A stretch of DNA of 64,000 nucleotides from Streptomyces sp. TRM68416 (GTDB lineage Bacteria; Actinomycetota; Actinomycetes; Streptomycetales; Streptomycetaceae), in the NCBI RefSeq assembly GCF_014596915.1, contig NZ_JACVWU010000029.1, positions 1-64,000 on the forward strand. The letters run 5' to 3'. The translations under genes were made by a program, and so were the position numbers. Numbering within the stretch: position 1 is the first letter of the stretch; each line of letters starts with the position of its first letter. The notes beneath the pieces were generated by a model. That model had not been told where the DNA came from. It was given only the letters and a program-made list of their open reading frames with translations, and did not search any database. Shown here piece after piece: positions 8,111 through 17,062 of the stretch.

Positions 8111-9904
8111 CTACGGCTTCTCGCGCCCCGGCAGGAACTCCTGCACCTTCGCCTTGATCCCCTGCTTGACCATCGACGCCCGGTCCGCGTCGCCCTTGAG
8201 GATCGAGGCGGCGGTCGCCTCCATCTGGTCCCAGGTGGCGTGCGGCGGGATCGGGGGTACGGCGGGGTCGGTGAGGAACTCGATCACCGCGGGGCCGTCC
8301 GCCTCCAGGCCGGCCCGCCAGGCCGCCTCCACGTCCTCCGGCTTCTCCACCCGTATCCCGGTCAGGCCCAGCGAGCGGGCGAACGCGGCGTACTGCACGT
8401 CCGGCAGCTCCTGCGAGGGCAGGAACGACGGGGCGCCCTCCATGGCCCGCATCTCCCAGGTGACCTGGTTGAGGTCGTGGTTGTTCCACACACCGACCAC
8501 CAGCCGCGGGTCCTCCCACTGATCCCGGTACTTCGCCGCCGTGATCAGCTCCGCCATGCCGTTCATCTGCATCGCGCCGTCCCCGACCAGCGCGATCGCG
8601 GGCCGGTCCGGGTGCGCGAACTTCGCACCGATCGCGTACGGCACCCCGCAGCCCATCGTGGCGAGCGTGCCGGACAGCGACGCGCGCATGCCGGGCCGCA
8701 TGGTCAGGTGCCGGGCGTACCAGTTCGCCGCCGAACCCGAGTCGGAGCTGATGATCGCGCCTGCGGGCAGCAGCGGGTCCAGGGCGTGGGCCACGTACTC
8801 CGGGTTGATCGGGTCGGCCGACAGGTTCGCCCGCCGCTCCATCACCTCGCGCCAGCGCGCCACGTTCGTGCACACGGTGTCGTACCACTCGCGCCCGCGC
8901 TCCGGGTCGATCATCGGCAGCAGCCGCTCCAGCGTGGCCTTCGCGTCCCCGACCAGATTCACCTCGTAGGGATAACGCATCCCGACCATGTGCGGATCGA
9001 TGTCGATCTGCACCCCGCGCGCGGCGCCGAAGTCGGGCATGAACTGCGTGTACGGGAAGGAGGAGCCGATCGTCAGCAGCGTGTCGCAGTCCCGCATCAG
9101 CTCGTACGACGGACGCGTGCCCAGCAGGCCGATCGCCCCGGTGACGTAGGGCAGTTCGTCGCTCAGGACGTCCTTGCCGAGCAGTGCCTTGGCCACGCCC
9201 GCGCCGAGCACCTCGGCCATCCGCTCCACCTCGGCCCGCGCGCCCGACGCGCCCTGGCCGACCAGGATCGCCACCTTCTCACCGGAGTTGAGGACCTCCG
9301 CCGCCCGCTCCAGGGACTGATCGGAGGGGAGCGCCGTCCAGGAGCTGCGGTCCAGGCTGGAGGGGACCATCTTGAACTCGTGCGTGGGCGGCGAGTAGTC
9401 CAGCTCCTGCACATCGCCGGGAATGATCACCGCGGTCGGGCAGCGCCGCGCGTACGCGGTACGGATCGCCCGGTCCAGCACGTTCGGCAACTGCTCGGAG
9501 ACCGTCACCGTCTCCACGAAGTCCGAGGCGACGTCCTTGAACAGGGTGTGCAGGTCCACCTCCTGCTGGTACGAGCCGCCCATCGCGGTGCGGTGCGTCT
9601 GACCGACGATCGCCAGCACCGGGACATGGTCCAGCTTGGCGTCGTACAGACCGTTGAGCAGATGGATCGCGCCCGGTCCGGAGGTGGCCGCGCACACGCC
9701 GAGCCGGCCGCTGAACTTGGCGTAGCCGACCGCCTGGAACGCCGACATCTCCTCGTGCCGGGACTGGATGAAGACAGGCCGGTTCTCCGCCCGGCCCCAG
9801 GCCGCGAGGAGGCCGTTGATGCCGTCCCCGGGATAGCCGAAGACATGCTCCACCCCCCACTCGCGCAGCCGCTGCAGTACGTAGTCGGACACCTTGGTGC
9901 TCAT
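8111..9904 (-). CDS. poxB: Thiamine-pyrophosphate enzyme, pyruvate oxidase/dehydrogenase (quinone) type
   Basis: ATG 9904 has GGAGG 7 nt upstream and gives 597 aa; a longer in-frame extension to 10183 overlaps the sigma-factor leader and is rejected. The protein has the three-domain ThDP layout: the PYR domain with the activating Glu in SRHEEMSAFQA (about residues 48-58), a central FAD/nucleotide-fold domain, and the PP domain with the GDG...NN metal/ThDP motif (GDGAMQMNG...VWNNHD). The family covers PoxB and acetolactate synthase-like enzymes; the sequence and lack of a small subunit favour a PoxB-like enzyme making acetate from pyruvate. Substrate choice remains unproven. Confidence 0.8.
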   Translation of the reverse strand: MSTKVSDYVLQRLREWGVEHVFGYPGDGINGLLAAWGRAENRPVFIQSRHEEMSAFQAVGYAKFSGRLGVCAATSGPGAIHLLNGLYDAKLDHVPVLAIVGQTHRTAMGGSYQQEVDLHTLFKDVASDFVETVTVSEQLPNVLDRAIRTAYARRCPTAVIIPGDVQELDYSPPTHEFKMVPSSLDRSSWTALPSDQSLERAAEVLNSGEKVAILVGQGASGARAEVERMAEVLGAGVAKALLGKDVLSDELPYVTGAIGLLGTRPSYELMRDCDTLLTIGSSFPYTQFMPDFGAARGVQIDIDPHMVGMRYPYEVNLVGDAKATLERLLPMIDPERGREWYDTVCTNVARWREVMERRANLSADPINPEYVAHALDPLLPAGAIISSDSGSAANWYARHLTMRPGMRASLSGTLATMGCGVPYAIGAKFAHPDRPAIALVGDGAMQMNGMAELITAAKYRDQWEDPRLVVGVWNNHDLNQVTWEMRAMEGAPSFLPSQELPDVQYAAFARSLGLTGIRVEKPEDVEAAWRAGLEADGPAVIEFLTDPAVPPIPPHATWDQMEATAASILKGDADRASMVKQGIKAKVQEFLPGREKP

Positions 9905-10147
9905 GCGGAACCTCCGGACGGAAACGGATCGGGCAGCACCGCTACGAGTCACCCTGCGAGCCTGCCGAAAACCTGGCCCGGGGGTTTGCCGCCCGGGGCG
10001 TGGGGCAGGCGAAGGCACAGTGCTTCGGACAGGAGGCACGTCCGTGGGAGCGGCGAACCGTCGCCACGGCTGTGCCCGTCCGGCTTTCGGCGCGCGCTCC
10101 CCCGGTGACCGTCCACCCAGAGCACAACCAAGGGAGTTGCGACGCAT

Positions 10148-10939
10148 ATGCCCACACGAGTGAGCGCGAAGCACCACCCGCACGACGACGCCCCCGACAC
10201 CGCGGAAGCGTTCCGCAAGCTCGCCACGCTACCCCCCGGTCAGCAGCGCGACACGCTCCGTGACCAGGTCGTCGAGGCCTGGCTGCCCATGGCGGAACGG
10301 CTCGCGGGACGGTTCCGCAGCCGCGGCGAGAGCTTCGAGGACCTCCGCCAGGTGGCGGCCCTCGGCCTGGTCAAGGCCGTCGACCGGTACGACCCCGAGC
10401 GCGGCAACGCCTTCGAGAGCTACGCCGTGCCGACCATCACCGGCGAGATCAAGCGGCACTTCAGGGACCACATGTGGACGCTGCACGTGCCGCGCCGGGT
10501 GCAGGATCTGCGCAATCGTGTCCGGTTCGCCGTACAGGACCTGCAGACCTTCTCCGGTCGCAGGCCGAGCGTCGCGGAGATCGCCGCGCACGCGGACATG
10601 AGCGAGGCCGACGTCCGGGTGGGTCTTGAGGCGCTGGAGAGTTTCACCGCGCTGTCCCTGGACGCCGAGCTGCCCGGCAGCGAGGACGGGTACTCGCTGA
10701 GCGACGCGCTGGGCTCCGCCGATCCCGCGCTGGACACGGTCGTGGACCGCGAGGCCGTCAAGCCGCGGCTCGCCGCGCTGCCCGAGCGGGAGCGGGCGAT
10801 CCTGTACATGCGGTTCTTCGGGGACATGACGCAGAGCCGGATCGCCGAGCAACTGGGCATCTCGCAGATGCATGTGTCCCGGCTGATCAGCCGGTGCTGC
10901 GGGCGCGTGCGGGAACAGGTCCTGCGGGACGCCGCATAG
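10148..10939 (+). CDS. RNA polymerase sigma factor of the SigB/SigF/SigG group
   Basis: A 263-aa group 3 sigma factor. Region 2 (about residues 45-120) contains DLRQVAALGLVKAVDRYDPERG and FESYAVPTITGEIKRHFRD, region 3 follows after VPRRVQDLRN, and region 4 ends with MTQSRIAEQLGISQMHVSRL, the -35-binding HTH. Streptomyces has many paralogues used in osmotic and oxidative stress and differentiation, usually held by anti-sigma kinases, but none is encoded next to it. The 243-bp leader from 9905 shows no ORF. The neighbouring PAS-GAF and GAF-ANTAR genes fit a stress-signalling group. Confidence 0.88.
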   Translation: MPTRVSAKHHPHDDAPDTAEAFRKLATLPPGQQRDTLRDQVVEAWLPMAERLAGRFRSRGESFEDLRQVAALGLVKAVDRYDPERGNAFESYAVPTITGEIKRHFRDHMWTLHVPRRVQDLRNRVRFAVQDLQTFSGRRPSVAEIAAHADMSEADVRVGLEALESFTALSLDAELPGSEDGYSLSDALGSADPALDTVVDREAVKPRLAALPERERAILYMRFFGDMTQSRIAEQLGISQMHVSRLISRCCGRVREQVLRDAA

Positions 10940-10948
10940 GCCGTTGCG

Positions 10949-10970
10949 GGGCGCCCCTCACGGGGCGCCC
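10949..10970. terminator. Terminator hairpin overlapping a gene end
   Basis: GGGCGCCCC (10949-10957) and GGGGCGCCC (10962-10970) form a perfect stem with a 4-nt loop. It serves the sigma factor gene and overlaps the last codons of the convergent PAS-GAF gene. Confidence 0.7.
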
Positions 10971-12070
10971 TGCATCCGGAGGGTGATGTGGCGGCTCATG
11001 ATGTCCATCGCCTTCGCCTCCGCCATCGAGAAGGCCAGGCGCGGGCCCGAGCGGAACAGCGTGAGGACGCCCTCCGCCCTGCCGTTCGCCGTCAACGGGA
11101 CGCACAGCAGTGAGGTGACGTTCGCGCGGGCGAGGACGGGGGTGCCCTCGGGGGTGCGGCCGAAGGCGTCCGGGTCCTCCGGGCGCACCTGCAGGGTCGT
11201 ACCGCCGCCGCGTACCGCTTCCACGACCAGCGGACAGTCCGCGGGATCCTGGGTGGCCAGCGCGGCCGCCTCCGCCTCGGACGGCGCGAACACCGCCGTA
11301 CGGGCGGTGGCGGTGTCGGCGACCACCCAGTCGGCGAAGCGGCCGTGCAGGACCTGCGCCGCCTGCTTGAGGACCGCCTCGCGGTCGCCGGGCGGGGCGG
11401 TCAGCAGGGTCGTCGTCATCGTGTCCAGCAGGTCCATCAGCGCCGCGTGCCGGGTGGCCTCCGTCAGGTCGGGCATCGGGGCCGACGAGCCCTCACCCGT
11501 GGCCGCGGGGGTGCTCGGCGCGCCGGGCTGGAACGCCACCAGCACCGTGGGGCGCGGCTCCCCGCTCGGGCGTACGGCCGCGAGCGTGGCGTGCACGGGC
11601 ACCGACGGGCGCCGCTGGAGGTGCACGACCAGGCTGCGGTCGCCCTCGCCGCGGGCGACGGCCGCCGCCTGGGAGCGGAACGCGACCCGGTCGGCGTGCG
11701 CGAGGAACCCCGACAACGGCCGGCCCGTCGCGTACCCGGCCCGCACCCCGGTGAAGGAGGTCGCCGCGAAGTTCAGGCGGCGCACCACCGTCTCCCGGTC
11801 GACCAGCGCCACGGGCAGCGGGAAGCGCTGGAACACCGCCCTGAGCAACTGCTGCTCCTGCCGGTCCGCCGGCGCCGAACGGGGGGTGCCCGCCGCGGAA
11901 AGCCGCTCGTACCACGGCCACAACTGATCCGCCACATGATCGAGTTCGAAGATCGCCGCGTCGAGGACGGTGGGCAGATCACCGCCCGAGACGGACCGTG
12001 CCGCCTTCAACTCCGCGACGCGGCGTACGAAATCCACCAGCTCTTCACCGAACTCGTCCGTCTGCGCCAT
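10958..12070 (-). CDS. PAS and GAF domain sensory protein
   Basis: A 370-aa cytoplasmic protein starting at ATG 12070. A helical N-terminus (ELVDFVRRVAELKAARS) precedes a PAS-like segment (about residues 75-165: FQRFPLPVALVDRETVVRRLNF) and a GAF domain (about 200-365, ending FSMAEAKAMDIMSRHITLRMQ). No kinase, phosphatase or DNA-binding domain is attached. Such proteins usually sense small ligands or redox state and pass it to a partner. It converges on the sigma factor and diverges from the GAF-ANTAR gene at 12219. Confidence 0.75.
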   Translation of the reverse strand: MAQTDEFGEELVDFVRRVAELKAARSVSGGDLPTVLDAAIFELDHVADQLWPWYERLSAAGTPRSAPADRQEQQLLRAVFQRFPLPVALVDRETVVRRLNFAATSFTGVRAGYATGRPLSGFLAHADRVAFRSQAAAVARGEGDRSLVVHLQRRPSVPVHATLAAVRPSGEPRPTVLVAFQPGAPSTPAATGEGSSAPMPDLTEATRHAALMDLLDTMTTTLLTAPPGDREAVLKQAAQVLHGRFADWVVADTATARTAVFAPSEAEAAALATQDPADCPLVVEAVRGGGTTLQVRPEDPDAFGRTPEGTPVLARANVTSLLCVPLTANGRAEGVLTLFRSGPRLAFSMAEAKAMDIMSRHITLRMQGAP

Positions 12071-12218
12071 GCCCCTGAACCTAGCGCGCTCCGACGGTCG
12101 CCGAGACGACGCGGGGGGAATCACGGCGAACCGTTGGCCAAACCTTGTTCTCCCCTGTTCCAGCGGTGTTTTCCGCTCGGGTGACCGGGCAGGGGCCCAG
12201 TGAGAGGAGGACCGCCCA

Positions 12219-12944
12219 ATGCCGGACACCACGCACACCGACCGCTGGGGGACCGGGGTGACCGAGTCTCCCGAATCCGCCCTTCCGGGGCGAAGGCTGT
12301 CCGAACTCGTCGAGCAGGCCGCCCGCTGCACCGTCGACTGCTGCGGCGCGAGCAGCATGGTGGCCGAGGGCGCCAGTGAACGGCCCGCCGCCGTCACCCA
12401 CCCCGACCTCGCCGCCCTGGTCGCCGTACAACTGCGCAGCGGGGACGGCCCCATCCCGGCCGCCCTGGAGCGCGGCGGGCCGGTCGACTCCAAGGACCTG
12501 CTGCTGGAGGAGCGCTGGCCGGAGTACCGGGCCGTGGCGCTCGACGCCGGGGTGCGCTCCAGCGTCACGATCCCCTTCCGGCGCTCGGGCCTCACCGTGA
12601 CGCTCAGCCTCTACAGCTTCCGCGCCGGCGCCCTCGAGGACGCCCCGCACGGGCCCGCCCGCGCCCTCGGCGACTTCGCCGCCGGCTGCCTGGTCCGGGA
12701 CCGCTCCTATCGCGCCGCGCTCACCGAACTCGACCAACTGGGCACCGCGATGCGCACCCGGCCCGTCGTCGACCAGGCCTGCGGCATCGTGATGCACGTC
12801 CTCGGCTGCGACGCCGACGCGGCCTTCTCGGTCCTCCGCCGAATCTCCCAGGGCACCAACCGCAAACTCTCCGACGTCGCCTCCGCGGTCGTCGAGAAAC
12901 GGGGGCGGGGGTTGGAGCGGGACCTTGCGGCGCTGCTGAACTGA
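12219..12944 (+). CDS. GAF-ANTAR RNA-binding antitermination regulator
   Basis: A 241-aa protein with a GAGAGGAGGA ribosome binding site. Residues of about 25-165 form a GAF-like sensor domain, and residues 170-235 form an ANTAR domain (TAMRTRPVVDQACGIVMHVLGCDADAAFSVLRRISQGTNRKL), the three-helix module that binds paired hairpins in nascent RNA and prevents termination. The conserved Asp-Gln and Ala-Phe positions of ANTAR are present. Its target transcripts cannot be seen here. The last 50 bp of the gene are partly duplicated in the following spacer. Confidence 0.85.
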   Translation: MPDTTHTDRWGTGVTESPESALPGRRLSELVEQAARCTVDCCGASSMVAEGASERPAAVTHPDLAALVAVQLRSGDGPIPAALERGGPVDSKDLLLEERWPEYRAVALDAGVRSSVTIPFRRSGLTVTLSLYSFRAGALEDAPHGPARALGDFAAGCLVRDRSYRAALTELDQLGTAMRTRPVVDQACGIVMHVLGCDADAAFSVLRRISQGTNRKLSDVASAVVEKRGRGLERDLAALLN

Positions 12945-13052
12945 GACCGGGTTCGGGGCGCGGGACGTGTGTCTCACGTACGGGCGCCCGGAGCCCCGCG
13001 TGGGAAGCGGGCCGCGGGCTGGAGCGGGACCTTGCCTCGCCGCTGAACTGAG
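12913..13052 (+). repeat. Partial duplication of the ANTAR gene 3' end
   Basis: The 33 bp at 12913-12945, which include the gene's stop codon, recur at 13020-13052 with 30 of 33 identities, and the similarity continues weakly upstream. The copy still reads RGLERDLASPLN-stop in one frame, against RGLERDLAALLN-stop in the gene. A third, weaker piece begins near 13160. The 12945-13342 spacer otherwise contains no gene I can support. Confidence 0.6.
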
Positions 13053-13144
13053 GCCCGGCCGAGACGGCCGGGGGCGGCGGTGCAGTCATCGGTTGCCTTG
13101 GGGGTGGGGCGGCAGGCGCGGCGGCCGGCAGGCGCGGGCGCCCG

Positions 13145-13170
13145 GGGTCCCGCGATGAGAAGCGGGACCC
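13145..13170. terminator. Hairpin in the spacer after the ANTAR gene
   Basis: GGGTCCCGC (13145-13153) and GCGGGACCC (13162-13170) form a perfect 9-bp stem with an 8-nt loop, a possible terminator for the ANTAR transcript. Confidence 0.5.
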
Positions 13171-13342
13171 TGCCGGGCTGCTCGACCGGGACCGAACCCG
13201 GCGCAGGGGGTGTGTCACCCGCACGGGCGTCCCGGTTCCCGCTAATGGGGTCCGGCCGCGCGCGGGCGGGCGTCGGGCGGGCTGTGATGGGCGGGGGACA
13301 CGACCGAGGTGTCCCGAGCCGTCGGCCGAAGGAGCCCACCCC

Positions 13343-13957
13343 ATGCGCCGCACCGTCCGTGCCCTGTCCGCCGCCGCTCTCGCCGGCGCCGCACTGGGCG
13401 CCGCCGCACCGTCGGCCTCCGCGGACCCGGCCGCGGAGGTCAGCCCCGCCACCGCGCACCCGGGCGGCAGCGTCACCGTCTCGGTCACCTGCGCCCCCCT
13501 CGGCGGACCCGCCCCCGCCACCATGGACGCCACCTCGCAGGCCTTCGAGGAGGGCACGGTCGCCCTCCAGAAGGTCCCCGGAGGCGACGAGCAGGCCACC
13601 GGCCCCGCCTACCGGGGCACGGCCCGCATCGTCCTCGCCGAGGAACCGGACGGCGGCCTCGGACCCGACTCCGCGTGGACCGTCGACGGCACCTGCCCGG
13701 CGGCCCCGGGAGGCCGGGGCAAGCCCTGGAGCGCGACGTTCACCGTCATCCGCGGATCCGCCACCGCCCGGCCGTGCACCGAGCCGCACCGCGACTCCTG
13801 CTCCGGCGCGGCCGTCCAGCGCGGGGTGCGGGCCGGTCAGGGCGGCGCCTTCACCGACTCCGTCCCCGCGCTGGTCACCGGCGGGGTGCTGATCGCGGGC
13901 GCGCTCGGCGGCGCCGCCTACCGGCTGCGCCGCAAGGCGCCCGCGGCGGACGCCTGA
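13343..13957 (+). CDS. Secreted, C-terminally membrane-anchored protein of unknown function
   Basis: A 204-aa protein with a Sec signal peptide (MRRTVRALSAAALAGAALGAAAPSASA, cleavage after about residue 27), an immunoglobulin-like beta domain (ATAHPGGSVTVSVTC...) with Cys residues that could pair, and a C-terminal hydrophobic segment (LVTGGVLIAGALGGAAYRLRR) ending in Arg/Lys, so it should be tethered to the membrane facing outward. The pattern is common in Streptomyces envelope proteins. The function is unknown, and the neighbours give no direct clue. Confidence 0.75.
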   Translation: MRRTVRALSAAALAGAALGAAAPSASADPAAEVSPATAHPGGSVTVSVTCAPLGGPAPATMDATSQAFEEGTVALQKVPGGDEQATGPAYRGTARIVLAEEPDGGLGPDSAWTVDGTCPAAPGGRGKPWSATFTVIRGSATARPCTEPHRDSCSGAAVQRGVRAGQGGAFTDSVPALVTGGVLIAGALGGAAYRLRRKAPAADA

Positions 13958-14079
13958 CCGGCACGATCCCGGCGGACGGCCATGGGTCCGGGGCCCGTTG
14001 GGTACGCAGAGCCCCAGGGACAGTCACGATCCGCACCGCGGGCACCACCGAGGAGCGGAGAGGCGAAGCGGAGGAACGG

Positions 14080-15327
14080 ATGGCGCGGAGGGAACCGGAG
14101 AGCCACGGCCCCGTCCGCTACGGGCCACCGCTCCCTGCGGACGGACTGCCCGTGCTGCCCGAGCTGACCGCCGTGCTCGCCGCCGCCGCGGGCCGCCCCG
14201 ACAGCGAACCGGTCGGCGGATCGGCCGCCCTGCTGGACGCCGCCTGCGGCCACTGGGACCGGCGCGGCCTGCCCACCACTCCCGACCGGGCCGTCGCCGC
14301 GCCGGGCGCGCCCGCCCTGCTGCTCGCCCTGACCGCGGCGCTCGGCGGCGACGTCCTGGTGCCCCGGCCCTGCGCCGCCTGGTGGGCGCCGTACGCGCGC
14401 CTGTTGGGCAGACCGGTCTTCCACGTCCCCACCCCGGCCGAGTCCGGCGGCGTGCCGGACCCGTACGCCCTGCTGGAGACCGTGCGCCGGGTCCGGGCCG
14501 AGGGCGGCGACCCACGGCTGCTGGTGCTGTCCGTCGCCGACGACCCCACCGCCACCGTGGCGCCGCCCGAGGCGCTGCACGAGACCCTCGAGGCCGCCGT
14601 CGGCGAGGGCCTGCACCTGGTCAGCGACGAGACCTGGCGCGACACCCGGCACCACCCCCACGACACCGTGCTGCTCAGCCCCGCCGAGATGCTCCCCGGC
14701 CGGGTCACCGTGGTCAGCGACCTCGCCGGAGCCCTGCTGCCGCCGGGCTGGCCGGCCGCCGTCGCCCGCTTCCCCACCGGGGACACCGGCGAGCGCCTGC
14801 ACGCGCGCGTGCTCGACGTGCTGACCGCCCTCGGCGCCCGCGTCGCGAGCCCGGTGGCCGCCGCCGCGACCTACGCGCTCACCGAACCCGAGCCGGTCAC
14901 CGCACGCCGCGCCGCCGCCGTACGCCTGCACGCGCGCGTGGCCGCCGCGCTGCACGCGGCCGTGGTCGCCGGGGGCGCCCTCGCCCGGCCCCCGCGGGCC
15001 GGCCGGCACCTCTACGTCGACCTCGGGCCGCTGCGCACCGCGCTCGGCGCGCACGGCGTGGGCGACGCCCAGGACCTGGAGGACTTCCTCACCGTCCGGC
15101 TCGGCATGCCCGCACCCGGCGGCCACCGCTTCGGCGACGACCTCGCGGCGCCGCGCGTCCGGCTCTCCACCGGCGACCTGCTGCGCGGCACGGACGAGGA
15201 ACGCGCGGCCTGCCTCACCGACCCCACCCCGCTGGAACTGCCACACGTGCAACGCGCGTTGAACCAGGTGACGTCGGTCTTCGACGAACTCCGCGACGAC
15301 GCTCGGCGATGGGAGCCCCCTCGATGA
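14080..15327 (+). CDS. Aminotransferase class I/II-fold protein, apparently without the PLP lysine
   Basis: The start ATG 14080 follows GGAGG. The 415-aa protein has the fold-type I aminotransferase plan: the cofactor Asp region at VSDETWRDTRHH (Asp at about 183), a helical small domain and a C-terminal RLSTGDLLRGT strand. Where active enzymes carry the Schiff-base lysine (S-[ST]-K before a Gly/Pro loop), this protein reads VVSDLAGALLPPGW, with Asp at about 214 and no nearby Lys. It may be inactive or regulatory. Its stop overlaps the next start (ATGA), so it is translationally coupled to the metallo-beta-lactamase-fold protein. Confidence 0.7.
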   Translation: MARREPESHGPVRYGPPLPADGLPVLPELTAVLAAAAGRPDSEPVGGSAALLDAACGHWDRRGLPTTPDRAVAAPGAPALLLALTAALGGDVLVPRPCAAWWAPYARLLGRPVFHVPTPAESGGVPDPYALLETVRRVRAEGGDPRLLVLSVADDPTATVAPPEALHETLEAAVGEGLHLVSDETWRDTRHHPHDTVLLSPAEMLPGRVTVVSDLAGALLPPGWPAAVARFPTGDTGERLHARVLDVLTALGARVASPVAAAATYALTEPEPVTARRAAAVRLHARVAAALHAAVVAGGALARPPRAGRHLYVDLGPLRTALGAHGVGDAQDLEDFLTVRLGMPAPGGHRFGDDLAAPRVRLSTGDLLRGTDEERAACLTDPTPLELPHVQRALNQVTSVFDELRDDARRWEPPR

Positions 15328-16364
15328 CGCAGCAGTCCGAGTCGACCACGACCACACCGGAACCCGGCGGCCCGGCCGCCACATCACCGTTCCCGCCCCT
15401 CGCCGAACCCCGCCCCCTGGGCGAGCGCCGGGTGTGGCCGCGCACCTTCCACGACCGGCTCACCGCCCCGCTGCCCGGCCTCAAGGCCCTGGCCAGGTTC
15501 GCCCGCGAGGGTTCCGTACGCCCCGGCCGCGAAGGCCTCGCCGACGCTCCACTGCTGCCCTTCGACCCCGCCCCGCTGCCCCGCGTCGACGCGCACACGG
15601 TCGCCGTCTCCTGGGCGGGACACGCCAGCTGGGTCGTGCGGATCGGCGGGCTCACCGTCCTCACCGACCCGGTCTGGTCCCGCCGCATCATCGGTACCCC
15701 CGCCCGCATCACCCCGGTGGGCATCGACTGGGCCGCCCTGCCGCGCGTCGACGCGGTCGTCATCAGCCACAACCACTACGACCACCTGGACGCCCCCACC
15801 CTGCGCCGCCTCCCGCGCGACACCCCCGTGTTCGCCCCGGCCGGCCTCGCCCGCTGGTTCCGCCGCCGCCGCTTCACCCACGTCACCGAACTGGACTGGT
15901 GGGAGGCGGCCGAACTGCACGGCGTCCGCTTCGACTTCGTCCCCGCCCACCACTGGTCCAAGCGCAGCCTCACCGACACCTGCCGCAGCCTGTGGGGCGG
16001 CTGGGTCCTCACCGCCGCCGACGGACAGCGCGTCTACTTCGCGGGCGACACCGGCTACGGCCACTGGTTCACCCGCATCGGCCGCCGCTACCCCGGCATC
16101 GACCTCGCCCTGCTCCCCATCGGCGCCTACGACCCCCGCTGGTGGCTCAGCGACGTCCACTGCGACCCGGAGGAGGCGGTACGGGCGACGCAGGACCTGG
16201 GCGCACGCCGTATGGCCCCCATGCACTGGGGCACCTTCGTCCTCTCGGCGGAACCCGTACTCGAACCGCTGCGGCGCGTGCGGGCGGCCTGGCAGAAGGC
16301 GGGACGCCCCCGGGAAGACCTGTGGGACCTCCCGATCGGCGCCTCAAGGGTCCTGGAGAACTGA
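15324..16364 (+). CDS. Metallo-beta-lactamase-fold hydrolase, NAPE-PLD/UlaG-like
   Basis: ATG 15324 overlaps the upstream stop and has GGGAG at a good distance; an ATG at 15309 is less well placed. The 346-aa protein carries the metal-binding HNHYDH motif (residues 149-154), further His residues in PAHHWSKRS, the GDTGYG Asp and the C-terminal MHWGTF His. The long N-terminal lead and WxGHASW motif match the N-acylphosphatidylethanolamine phospholipase D-like branch, which cleaves phosphodiester or lactone bonds. The substrate is unknown. It is predicted to be cytoplasmic. Confidence 0.8.
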   Translation: MTQQSESTTTTPEPGGPAATSPFPPLAEPRPLGERRVWPRTFHDRLTAPLPGLKALARFAREGSVRPGREGLADAPLLPFDPAPLPRVDAHTVAVSWAGHASWVVRIGGLTVLTDPVWSRRIIGTPARITPVGIDWAALPRVDAVVISHNHYDHLDAPTLRRLPRDTPVFAPAGLARWFRRRRFTHVTELDWWEAAELHGVRFDFVPAHHWSKRSLTDTCRSLWGGWVLTAADGQRVYFAGDTGYGHWFTRIGRRYPGIDLALLPIGAYDPRWWLSDVHCDPEEAVRATQDLGARRMAPMHWGTFVLSAEPVLEPLRRVRAAWQKAGRPREDLWDLPIGASRVLEN

Positions 16365-16384
16365 CGCAGGGCCGACCTGCCCAA

Positions 16385-16430
16385 GGGGCGTGTGGAACTG
16401 CGCGACCAGCCCCCACCGGACCCGCACCGC
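16385..16430 (+). repeat. Intergenic repeat, copy 1 (partial)
   Basis: This copy carries the conserved block GGAACTGCGCGACCAGCC followed by a GACCCGCA block. It lacks the leading hairpin and the far end present in the copies at 18319-18410 and 35706-35788. It lies between the convergent MBL and DedA genes. Confidence 0.6.
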
Positions 16431-16441
16431 GCACCGCACCC

Positions 16442-17062
16442 TCACCTGGCAGCCCGAGCCCGCCGCCACAGGCTCGGCGTCACACTGATGAGCAGCGTCA
16501 GCGCCACCGCAGCCACCACGCCCTCCCAGGGCTCGGGGAACAGCGATCCCCCGAGGATCCCGATCAGCTGGTACGTCACCGCCCAGGCCAGGCACGCCGG
16601 CAGGTTCCCGCGCGCGAACCTCCGCATCGGCCACTTGGCGAGCAGGCACGCCAGCATCACCGGGAGCCGGCCCGCGGGCATCAGCCGGGACAGCACCAGC
16701 ACCGCCACCCCGTGCTCGGCCAGCTTCACCTGGGCCCGCTCCAGCCGGTCCTCGGGGGCTCGCGCGCGGATCGCCTCCAGCCACCGCGAACCGTTCTTCG
16801 ACCCCATCCCGCGCTGCCCGAGCCAGTACAGCGTGACGTCGCCGAGGAACGCCGCCAGCGAGGCCGTGACGAACACCAACGCCAGCGCGAACGGCGCCGT
16901 CTGATGGAACGCCACCACCGCCGCCGAACTCACCAGCGCGCCGGTCGGCACCACCGGAACCAGCGCCCCCAGCAGCACCAGCACGAACAGCGTCGGATAC
17001 CCCACCGCCTGCTGGGCCGACTCCGTGGGGATGCCGCTGGACGCGGCGGCCAGCCACCTCAC
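16442..17062 (-). CDS. DedA family membrane protein
   Basis: The 206-aa protein has about five hydrophobic segments and the DedA core: GALVPVVPTGALVSS near the N-terminus, a GDVTLYWLGQRGM re-entrant region and the signature SRLMPAGRLPV around residue 120. DedA/SNARE-associated proteins act as lipid flippases or scramblases and support membrane potential and envelope homeostasis. Its start overlaps the stop of the upstream MBL gene by 4 nt (ATGA), so the two are translationally coupled. Confidence 0.8.
   Translation of the reverse strand: MRWLAAASSGIPTESAQQAVGYPTLFVLVLLGALVPVVPTGALVSSAAVVAFHQTAPFALALVFVTASLAAFLGDVTLYWLGQRGMGSKNGSRWLEAIRARAPEDRLERAQVKLAEHGVAVLVLSRLMPAGRLPVMLACLLAKWPMRRFARGNLPACLAWAVTYQLIGILGGSLFPEPWEGVVAAVALTLLISVTPSLWRRARAAR

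Noticed and set aside
12945..13342. Short frames in the spacer after the ANTAR gene
   Set aside because: They are explained by decayed copies of the gene end and by hairpins; none has a ribosome binding site or a domain.
15309..15323. Alternative upstream ATG for the MBL-fold gene
   Set aside because: The ATG at 15324 has a better-placed GGGAG and the classic ATGA overlap with the preceding stop.
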